Shown here: in pieces, positions 9,901-17,930 of the stretch
Layout of the letters: every line of letters starts with the position of its first letter
Position numbering within the stretch: the stretch's first letter is position 1
Origin: Sperchopsis tessellata
Taxonomy: Eukaryota > Arthropoda > Insecta > Coleoptera > Hydrophilidae
Assembly (NCBI GenBank): GCA_033557685.1
Contig: JAWQRN010000024.1
Location: forward strand, 1 to 50,278
Length of the DNA: 50,278 bases
Direction of reading: 5' to 3'
Translations under genes and position numbers: made by a program
Notes under the pieces: model-generated
Databases searched by the model: none
Told to the model about the DNA's origin: nothing
What the model saw: only the letters and a program-made list of their open reading frames with translations

Positions 9901-12895
9901 GAGGCGATAACAAATTGGAAATTACGAGTCAAATTAAGAAGATGAGAACAATCCACACTAACCCAGGTAGTTATTATGTAGGAGAGATTGAAATTTGGAA
10001 TTTAAAATAAAGATAATCAAATGATATATGATTCCTACGCACTCTCATGGCGTGCATCCATACAAGTATCAGAGAATATCCTGATAGATCATGAAATAAA
10101 TGAAGTTATTTAATTTGACTGTGTCTGCTAGCAATGAGAGGTTATAAAAATAATAGAGTTAACAAAATTGAAACACCTCCGACAAATCATCCAAAAATTA
10201 ATTTTTATGGAGAATGAATAACAAAGGTCAAATCTTCAAATGACAAGCCCAATTATAGACAAACATCTACTCTGTTCAAAAATACTGAGTAAAGACTCAA
10301 AATTTAGAATATACAAATCACTCATAAGACCAATTGTGACATATGCAAGCATGAACAAAAAGATGAAAAAGCACTTTAAGAAATATTTTATATTTGAACT
10401 CCCAAAGGAAGAAGAAGGTAATGGAGGATTAAAATGAACCATGAAATCAATCGCCTAATCAAGGAGGCAGACATTATCACAACGGCTATGCTGACTGGGA
10501 CATGTCTTCTGGATGGATCGCACCTGACACACAAGATGTAGAGAAAGGCCCCGTAAGAGGTGTATGGACGCAATAGAAGATCTGTGAGCATTAGGAATGA
10601 GAAACTGGAGGCGACTTGCAGCGGACGGGCCTGGATGGCGGTGGTGATAAAGGAAGTTAAAACCAATGTAGGGTTGTAGCGCTTGTAGCTAGGAAGAAGA
10701 ATTATAGACAATAGGGCAAAACTCAAAATAGATGATGTGAGAAAACTGACATTGTGAATTAACTTGAACCTACCTATACAAAATCCATCAAAAGTTTTCA
10801 CCCTACTCTAAATTGTCAGACGTCTAATAATGTTCAATGAGAGACATATTGGATGTCCATTCTGTAGGAAATATTTGAGAGAGCTCAATTCGAAATTCTG
10901 TCCGAACTGAAAAAGGGTTATCATCTCTTTTAGACGACAATAAAATTGATATTGTGGTAAAAAAGGACGATTTCTCATTGAGGTAAAATTGATTGCCCTC
11001 TTATACCTTGATATGTTGGAGAATGTTATTGATGATAAAATAACCTGAAATAATGACCAGCTCTAATCGCGACCTAATCAGGAAAAGATGCAGGCCCAGA
11101 TAATGTCTAAATTGAAGTATTGAAGCTCATACAGGAAGAAAACATCGATATACTAATTCATTTGTTCAACAAGATATATGACTCCAAAAAAATATATTTT
11201 TACCCCAAACTATTATACTTTTGTGAAAGGTATTTTCTTTTATTCTTAACGTCCCATGTAATTGTGTAGAGAATTTAAATCTCCTTCAAATAAAGTGCAA
11301 CAAGCCAACTGGCGAATTTAAAATTTTTTGGAAGATAGTTCTTCTGATGCCATCTTTATTTGATAAGATTCAACCTCAATTAAATCCAGACTATTTAACT
11401 CAATTTTTACGATAATTAGAAGGTGTGGGAAACATTAGACACACCCAGTATATAGAACAGGTCAGCATTACCTCTTAAAATAGTGGTGATTTTGGTATCT
11501 CTATAAGGAACATGGGATGCCCCTGTTGACAAGGCACTGATAACTTTCCCGATACAATGAAGTCCTTGATTGATATTTACACCTTCTTGGAATTGGGAAC
11601 CTTGGTTTCCTGTTTTTCTCACATTTTCTGAGCCTGCCAAGTCTACTAAATTAAATTTGGCTTCTATCTCTTCATTCCTAGAAGAGTAATAATTTATATA
11701 TGTTTAATAGAAACAAAGTCAGGAATAGTTTATAATAACTTACAGATATTTTATATTACAAATTATTGTAAAAATAGCATGTGATCTGGAACTTTGGCAA
11801 TTTTGTTTAGTTTTTCCAGTATGACGATTTCGACCTCCTGCCAGTAACAACGCATGGGCATCTGCTCCACTTAATACTCTAACTTTAGAGAGATCGGGTA
11901 CTGTGAATCCTAAAAAATATTTTATTTAGGCTGGTAAAATAAATTGTCACAGTTAAAAAATTTGATAAAATGAGTAAAACTAAGCTAGTAGATTGCAGCG
12001 TAATAAAGTATGAATCTTACCTTTTACAACCAAAGCGTAATCTTTGTCATCCAATAAATCGTAAACTTTATTATTGTAAATTTCATAAAATGATATGGAA
12101 AATTCAATTTCCCTCTTTTCATTAAAACTCTTAAAGAAATCATCCAAAATCCTTGGTATAATGCCTACATCACTCTCCTTGCAATCCTAAAATGACAAAG
12201 TATAAGTTTAATTTGTACATCTACCAACAGAAATCAGAAAATCAGCACATTATTGTGTTCTATGTTTAAAAAAGAACATTTTCATAACCACAATACTTCC
12301 TTATAACCAAGACGTATACTAATGTTTCGTTGCAATGAAAATTGTCTTTTAGTTAGAAAGACAACAACAGAAACTTCAAAATTACTCTGGAAAATCAATT
12401 GAAAAAGGTTTGAGAATTCCTACATTAAAATTTTCAAAACTTACTTACATATGGATTACTGCCCATCGTATATGTTTTTCCAGTCCCCGTTTGCCCATAG
12501 GCAAATATTGTGCAGTTATAACCTTCCAAAACCTGATCAACGAGAGGTTTAATAAGGTCTTTATAGACATCATCTTGTGTAGATTCTTCAGTAAATATGT
12601 TATCAAAAGCATAGGATTGTTGTTTTTCAATTACTAGAAGAACCTAAAATTAAAGACAAGAAACTGTTAACAAACAAGCAAATAAAAAGTATATTATTAA
12701 ATATTATCAAAATTATAATTTCTCAAACTGTCAGTAAGTTATGATTTTATACCAATACCAAAGCATTCTAAAGGGTATGTTATAAAAACTCACCGGTGGC
12801 TCGGGCTTATTGCTAATAATCTTCAAACTATTTGAAAATAAGTCATGTGAAGGTCTTACTCTAATAGCAACATTTATAAACTTGTCACCACTCAT
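918..12895 (-). CDS. nod: kinesin-10 motor protein, nod/Kid-like, 10 exons, 3' partial
   Basis: Microtubule motor of the chromokinesin kinesin-10 family; NOD and KIF22/Kid act in chromosome positioning on spindles (family knowledge). Exons on the minus strand: 12895-12794 (ATG), 12643-12449, 12186-12021, 11909-11744, 11677-11472, 9479-9325, 8463-8075, 7813-7666, 2145-1834, 1231-918. All junctions are GT..AG and the phases agree throughout, giving about 717 residues. The motor spans about residues 1-330: P-loop GQTGTGKT (84-91), switch I SSRSH (194-198), switch II DLAGSE (222-227), then a VPYRDTK segment and a DSLNQNN..IACVSP end. EGVNINQGL, rather than the usual SINxGL or NINxSL, plus a tail with RRSTRL motifs, points to NOD. 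The tail is low in complexity with no obvious coiled coil. RRS(T/K)R(L/I)S occurs at about 547, 638 and 698. The last exon ends in phase 2 at a good donor, so the C-terminus is not in the window. Kinesin identity is certain; the subfamily is likely. Confidence 0.85.
2271..4640 (+). mobile_element. degenerate RTE-type LINE (endonuclease/reverse transcriptase), 5'-truncated
   Basis: Non-LTR retrotransposon relic inside the 5.5-kb kinesin intron, antisense to the gene. The longest frame (2271-3074) has the C-terminal half of an apurinic-type endonuclease: GDFNSKIG near the start, an EIDYI motif and SDHRIVRA. After frameshifts the reverse transcriptase follows in pieces: DYRPISLLSHLYKLLTK (about 3397), GVRQGDAISP (about 3778), a palm box read as CFADGIVVI (about 3880; canonical FADD, so the second Asp is lost), and a C-terminal part with GHVERQ and SVGRPQRRW (about 4434-4540). 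It is inactive from frameshifts, stops and the catalytic change. The RTE assignment rests on the C-terminal GHV and GRP..RW pattern and is not certain. Confidence 0.85.
5077..6935 (+). mobile_element. degenerate piggyBac-like (PGBD) transposon
   Basis: Left end: TTAA at 5073-5076 followed by CCC, the expected piggyBac arrangement. The transposase starts at ATG 5675. The frame to 6031 has the acidic N-terminus and a basic PPKRQKKIK stretch. A second frame (6035-6304) has the family pattern GCHSLPQEHMYW, then a stop in what should be a kRNLHF segment. A third (6524-6796) and a final stretch (about 6797-6932) carry the C-terminal cysteine motif TRKQCSKCNVVLHMDC. Stops, frameshifts and loss of the catalytic core region make it a pseudogene. 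A motif CCACGATCCCC near 5088 recurs inverted at about 5590 and direct at about 7004. The right boundary is unclear: either near 7035 or at GGG-TTAA (7420-7426). Confidence 0.8.
5387..5518. mobile_element. short foldback repeat, hairpin form, 12-bp target duplication
   Basis: Positions 5387-5488 form a near-perfect hairpin: TATGAATGTTGTTTCC at the left matches GGAAACAACATTCATA at the right, with arms of about 45 bp. A tail follows that contains CCGTGGAAGTCTA, shared with the copy at 7065-7369. The 12-bp word AGTAGTGTACAG flanks it on both sides (5375-5386 and 5519-5530) and looks like a target-site duplication. It lies inside the piggyBac element, upstream of its transposase start. Confidence 0.75.
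7065..7369. mobile_element. foldback repeat with hammerhead-like core, 13-bp target duplication
   Basis: The left arm CTTCAGGTTTTCCTGGAGAT is matched inverted near 7309-7330. The flanks ATGGTTGGACTAT (7052-7064) and ATGGTTGGTCTAT (7370-7382) differ at one base and look like a target duplication. Inside are an inverted repeat around CTAGTCTAGAAATAAT, several copies of a word like TAGCACTTTTcAGAGCTACA (7123-7246), and at 7250-7283 a TGATAA, GTCC, loop, GGAC, GAAAC, GTC series that looks like a hammerhead core. The tail contains CCGTGGAAGTCTA as in the copy at 5387. Confidence 0.7.
8852..9034 (-). pseudogene. mariner transposase N-terminal (helix-turn-helix) relic
   Basis: Translating the minus strand gives an open stretch of about 60 codons beginning SGRPTTLDNDVLRAEV, with LNQPWSTIQEHLQQIGKV further on. 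The GRP motif followed by a helix-turn-helix with STIxxHLxxIGKV is the linker and second DNA-binding helix of mariner-type transposases. The catalytic part is absent. It lies in kinesin intron 6 (between the exons ending at 9325 and starting at 8463), in the same orientation as the gene. The stretch 8579-8830 next to it is GC-richer and may belong to the same or another repeat, but was not recognised. Confidence 0.65.
9621..9841. mobile_element. foldback repeat, long-arm copy of the 5387 family
   Basis: Begins TATGAATGTTGTTTCCAGGA and ends CTACATTCATA, with arms of about 90 bp that diverge. The left arm holds the hammerhead-like motif on the minus strand (CGACGTTTCG seen on plus at about 9669). 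The right arm holds a related degenerate copy on plus (CCTTGAAAATGTCCC at about 9757). GAGTGAATTCATTCGTTG-type sequence fills the centre. No clear target duplication was found. It sits in kinesin intron 5. Confidence 0.65.
10236..10690 (+). mobile_element. LINE reverse transcriptase C-terminal fragment
   Basis: The frame at 10240-10437 reads LSKDSKFRIYKSLIRPIVTY, the typical post-palm segment of RTE-like LINE proteins (LKLRIYKTLIRPVVTYG pattern). After a frameshift, about 10437-10690 continues with an LLDGSH..L and RNWRRLAADGPGW segment resembling the GHV..R and IRNWRRL..DR..W end of such proteins. It is broken by stops and inactive. Located in kinesin intron 5. Confidence 0.65.
11078..11187 (+). 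mobile_element. LINE reverse transcriptase N-terminal fragment
   Basis: The plus-strand frame reads SGKDAGPDNV, a stop, then IEVLKLIQEENIDILIHL followed by FNKIYDS. This is the GKAxGPDNI..E.LK....LFNxIY motif at the start of LINE reverse transcriptases. It lies downstream of the C-terminal fragment at 10236-10690 on the same strand, so the two cannot be one collinear copy. Confidence 0.65.
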
Positions 12896-14603
12896 ATCGT
12901 CATAATAATGTAAAATAAGTTTAAATTCTAAAATACATTCTAGTTGTAACTTCGCTTGTGTTTACATAACATCATGACTGTCCTCAATGAAAACCGTTAA
13001 CTTATGAAACATAACAGTGTCAACCGTCGTCCGTTTTCAAATTTGAATTGGCATGGCTACCAATCCACCCTAGACAGTTGAAGGAAATAAATAACACTAG
13101 GTATGTCATACCTGGGTGTTGCATAGAATAAGGAACTCTGAAAGTAAAATTTTTCTATAGAAAAACATGAAATATACACATTTTTAAGCAAAATGAAACT
13201 TGCGGATGATTCATATATTTCGCCAAAAAATTTAATTAAATTTCAATTTTTTCTCCCGGTGTAGTTATTTCATTCCGCGAGAAAAGCGAAAATAGCTTTT
13301 ATATAAAAAGCAAATAGAGCATATATAGCAATCGTGTTAAGCATCCGAAAATATACGAAGTTGTAACCCGCGAACATTTTTAAATTCGTTTATCTTCGTG
13401 CGTAAACACATTGACTGCTAACCCTAGTTCACATGAAAATCTGTTACTGTTTGCGTAATACATTTTTCATTGATGCCCTACAGTTATGACTGTAAATTTT
13501 GCTATGAATATTTCTGACATATGGTATATTTCCTGCTTTCTTGAAAGGACTACTAACTTAACATGTTACATAGTACGCTTGTAATACTTAGAAAGTCTGT
13601 GCTGTTTGACTAAACAATGATTACATATACGTTATCTTGAAAGGGTTTCAAACCCTTACTTAACCCTCTTTAACCTCACGTGGTCCGTATCATGCCCATG
13701 GTTCATAGCACACTCGTAATGTGAAGAAAGTCTGTGCTGTTTGATTAGACAACGTTATCTTGAAGGGGCTTCAAATCGTTACTTAACTTTTTTTAACCTA
13801 ACGTGGTGCGTATAACCCCCGCGGTTCATAGCACACTCGTAATCTAAAGGAAGTATGTGCTGTTTGACTAGACAACAATTACAAATACGTTATCTTGAAG
13901 AGGCTTCTAACTCTTATTCATATGGTTCAAACTATATGTTCATCAACAATTAGAAGGAGGTTTTAGTAGTATCATAACTTATATTACCGAAAAATATGTT
14001 ATTTAAAATTTTCAGTTTGTCTTGTATTCTTAATCTTCTATCACCTTTAGTGTCAGACATAAATATTTAATAAAACATTTACTGTCAGACTTCAGCATTT
14101 AATCAAACTTTTAGTGTTAAATGAAACCTTTACATCATGTAAAGAAATACGTGTACTGCGGTCTGACATCATGTAAACAAAGCATAATGGGAAAATGGCG
14201 GCTATATAATCTTACTAACTGCACAATATTATTAATTTAATGTAAATCAAAGTTTAAAAGGAGCAGTTTTTCCTCATTTAAAAACGTTTCTGAGATGCAT
14301 ATCAAAGTCAATTATGGCATTATTTTTAAAATTCACCTTTAAACAGAATTCCTTTTCGTGTGGAAGACCCACATATTTTATTATATAAATGTATGTTTTA
14401 CAAAATACAGAAAGTTTTTTATGTACAAACATTTATGATTTAATAAAAAAAAGAAAATATGAACAATTTTAAAATTATTTGCCACTTGGGTCAGAAGGTT
14501 GGTGCTACTACCAATCGTGGATAAATGTAATTTTTGATAGTTTAAGGTTATATTTTGGCAAATATGTCATAATCTTATATTCAATTAGAATTATTTAATA
14601 AAT
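12896..14603. promoter_or_regulatory. shared 5' region of the divergent kinesin and VPS26C genes
   Basis: The two start codons (12895 on minus, 14604 on plus) face away from each other across 1.7 kb. No TATA box or other core element can be assigned with confidence. The notable content is the tandem repeat at 13569-13917. The rest is AT-rich without long frames. That each gene's promoter lies here follows only from gene orientation. Confidence 0.45.
13569..13917. repeat. tandem repeat, about 2.7 copies of a 123-135 bp unit
   Basis: Units start at 13569, 13704 and 13827, each with CATAG(T/C)ACxCTCGTAAT or a close variant. Each continues with GTCTGTGCTGTTTGA, ACGTTATCTTGAA and, in the first two, TTAACC..ACGTGGT. 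Unit 1 is 135 bp, unit 2 is 123 bp, and unit 3 is partial. The copies have diverged by substitutions and a small deletion in unit 2. No open frame crosses them. Confidence 0.8.
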
Positions 14604-17306
14604 ATGTCTCTAAACTTCGATATTAGGCTAAAGAAAGTGGACAAAGTATATCATGAAGGGGTAAACTGTTTTATACCTAGAGTTCAATTACTATTTTGTT
14701 TTAAATTGTTTATTTAATGTCAGCCTATTTCTGCTGCTATGATCAATTTCAGTCGCTAGAGATAAGGCAACATCTAAGGATTTTTCAGCATTCAGTGTTC
14801 CATTTGGAATATTGTTCTTTCACGTGTACATGGTTTCAATCCCATTATTTTACGTCACTCCCGGAAATTTAATCAGTAAAGGTCAAACGTCTTAGTTGAG
14901 TCTTGAAACCGGTAGTTTTCTCACTAGCTACGACCAATTCATTATGGTTATGCAATACTAAAATGTTGATGTATTTGTTGTAGGAGAATGTAACTGGTGT
15001 CATTGTTGTTATGACACCTTCCGATTTTAAACACGATGGTATCACTCTTACTATGGAAGGGGCAGTTAACCTGCAAGTTAGTTCGAAAAATGTTGGTATT
15101 TTAGAAGCATTTTACAATTCGATCAAAGTAAGTTATCTACATCGCTTGCAAATTCAATTAATTTCTGTTGCTTTTTAAAATTTCTGCTTATTTTATTTTT
15201 TATATATTTTAACAGCCTATACAACTTGTGACTGCTACCTGTGACGTAAGTTCTGCTGGAAAAATACCAGAAGGTCGTACGGAGATACCATTTGAAGTAC
15301 CTTTGAGGCCAAAACCAAATAGAACTTTATATGAGTCGTACCATGGTGTTTTTGTGAATATCAGCTACAGCTTACGATGTGACATCAAAAGATCATTCCT
15401 ATCAAAGGACCTTCAGAAGTCTCAACAATTTTTAGTGCAATATAAACCAAGGCGTAATGAGGGTTTACGACCCGTTGGATTTTCTATAAGTCCATCTTCA
15501 CTGATGTCTGGCGGATCTGGTGCCCCAAAATTTCTATTAAGGGGAAAATTCGAATCCACCAGATGTAGTGTTTCTAAGCCTTTGACTGGTTTTGTTATAT
15601 TAGAACATTGTGAGACTCCTGTCCGGTCTTTAGAATTACAGCTGGTCAGGGTGGAAACCTGCGGGTGTGCTGAAGGTTACGCAAGAGATGGTAAGTTCGT
15701 ATCCACTTAATGTCGGCGAGACCTATTTATGAATTGTTGTAGCTACAGAAATACAAAATATTCAAATTGGAGATGGTGATATTCCACATAAAATAGAGAT
15801 TCCTATATATATGATATTCCCAAGATTATTTACATGCCCCACGCTTATAACACCAAATTTCAAAATTGGTAAGGATATCTATTTTCTAGCTCTATTTTTA
15901 TATTTATTCTTATCAGTTTATTGTTTACTTATAGTAAATTTTTCTGTTTTGCTATTTACATTAAGGTGTCAATTGTTTAATTTATTTTCGACGATTTTTA
16001 TATTTGTGTTATTTTAATATTTGATAAATTCAAATATTAAGCATACCGGCGAAGTCAATATATTAAATATAGAAATGAACTACACATCGCAAAATGATGG
16101 GAAACAAAGAGAATTGCAGTGGACACGTGTTTCTGTCATTAAGATGTCATCAGCACACACTATATGCTCACTTGCGATCTCAAAGAATATTTACAAGGAA
16201 TAAAATATGTATTCGTACGTGAAAAACAGCTAATTACTATCAAGAGCAGTGTTGATGACATCTTAATGACAGAAACACGTGTCCACTGCAATTCTCTTTG
16301 TTTCCCATCATTTTGCGATGTGTAGTTCATTTCTATATTTAATATATTGATTTGGCCGGTTTACTTAGTATTTGAATTTATCAAATATTAAAATAACACA
16401 TTTATGTACCGCCAAGGAAGCAACAAATTGATTATTATATTGTTTATTTACGAGCTTGAGGATGGGCTTTATCACCGCAGTCCATTGATGAGATCTGCTA
16501 CGCAACAATCTTGGCGGGTAACGCTTGTCCTATATATTAAAAGGCATGAGAGAGGAAGATATCTGACAGACACAGTGTTTCAAAGAATAAAACTTCTCAT
16601 CAGTGCATAGGGAATGCTGTTGTTCCGATGAGAAATAGTTTTCTTCAAAACACTGTATCTATAACATTCTTTCAAGCAACTAATATATCCAGGACTTATT
16701 TTTAATTGAGTATTTAATTTTGTTTGTAAATATAAGAGATTCTAAATTGAAATATTGATAGTTGTAAAGTCTGCTACACACACTCAACTCTGCCGATTTG
16801 GCTTGTAGAAGCGAAAAGCGAAAATTCAGGCCTAAGCCTCTTGACACATCAACTTATTATTAAAATTGTTCATAGGAGAAATACATATTACTACAACAAT
16901 TGTATTATATGTAAAATGAAAAATCAATAAAAGAACGAGTGGTGCAAACTTTCTTTATGGTTTAACTATAAGCAATTCGTTTTGATAGATTTTCTTCATG
17001 CTCTAGTTAAAAAGTCAACCCAAGCCACAACTTCTGCTACAGAATCATTCATGCAAATTGGACAACTTGGTTTGTATATGCCAAATCGTGTTGGTGAACT
17101 GTATTTAAAAACGCAAATATTGTGTAATTAACAGGCTGAATGGTTTTGGTTATTTGCCTTTTGTATAAAAACAATAACAATTCTATTATTGAGATTGTTT
17201 TTCTAATAAAAAATTTATTTCAGAATTTGAAGTCAACGTTGTGATAGTTTTCCAAAACGATCATCTGGTAACTGAAAATTTTCCTATTCTACTCACAAGA
17301 GAATAA
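14604..17306 (+). CDS. Vps26C: VPS26C (DSCR3), retriever subunit, complete, 5 exons
   Basis: Arrestin-fold subunit of the retriever trimer (VPS26C, VPS35L, VPS29) within the Commander assembly, which recycles cargo such as SNX17 clients from endosomes to the cell surface (family knowledge). Exons: 14604-14660 (ATG), 14984-15127, 15216-15690, 15743-15868, 17224-17306 (TAA). All junctions are GT..AG with matching phases 0, 0, 1 and 1. The product is 294 residues, close to the usual length of about 297. Diagnostic stretches: KVYHEGENVTGVIVV at the start, LTMEGAVNLQVS, GKIPEGRTEIPFEVPL, YHGVFVNISYSLRCD, KFLLRGKFEST, a strongly conserved LQLVRVETCGCAEGYARD, IPIYMIFPRLFTCPTL, and DHLVTENFPILL at the end. 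No frame defects. The fourth intron is the longest and holds a foldback element. Confidence 0.97.
16005..16400. mobile_element. 396-bp foldback (MITE-like) element in the last VPS26C intron
   Basis: The left end TGTGTTATTTTAATATTTGA is mirrored at the right, where the reverse complement begins TGTGTTATTTTAATATTTGA. Pairing then runs through blocks such as GAACTACACATCGCAAAATG and GTCATTAAGATGTCATCA, giving arms of about 150 bp and a central loop of about 80 bp (roughly 16160-16245). There is no transposase. The target duplication is unclear (flanks AT-rich), so the superfamily cannot be named. The open frames through it are accidental. Confidence 0.85.
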
Positions 17307-17930
17307 GTTATATTTATTGCATTTATTTATTTTATAATCAGTAATTTTATTAATAAAATATGTTTATATTTAATTTTGTTTTAATAAATTCCACATATTC
17401 CCTAAATGTCATTAATTATGCTACAATATAGGTAAATTCAAAATAAGGTTGAAATATTACGATGTTTCAGATTCTTCCCGTATTTTTGACCAGATAAAAA
17501 TGTGGTAAAATTGTTTATTAATTTAAAGAACCAATAATTCAACAAAATCACAGGGCATTTTCATCATCTAAATTATAACTTTCAGTTGCATTTGAATTTA
17601 GTGAATAGGTTCTGTCTTTTCACAGTTCAAAATTAGTAGATTCAGGTTTATAACAATGATGAATTTTAAAAATTTAGCAATTTGAAATCGATTTATTTAT
17701 AAATATATAGCCGACAGTTTCTGCTTCATTTTTGAGATTATAATTAATTTTGGATCGCGCAAATATGAATTAGACATGATACTTTCTAAGTAGCCCCTGT
17801 AATAATTACGTGCACCATATAACCAATACTTTTAAGTTATCGTGAATATGCGTTTCTGCGCATATAACACTTACTATGTGGTGTAAATCAGCCATAACAA
17901 ACTTGTGGGTACAAACAACAAACATAAACA
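17307..17930. other. intergenic, VPS26C 3' side and ZAD-finger gene 5' side
   Basis: AT-rich sequence. Several AATAAA-type words (for example near 17354 and 17384) could serve as poly(A) signals for VPS26C. No additional gene is visible. The promoter of the zinc-finger gene should lie here, since its ATG is only about 620 bases downstream, but no element is assignable. Confidence 0.5.

Noticed and set aside
16021..16610. Two short plus-strand frames in the last VPS26C intron.
   Set aside because: One lies inside the foldback element; the other (16404-16610) has no motif and lies within a supported intron.
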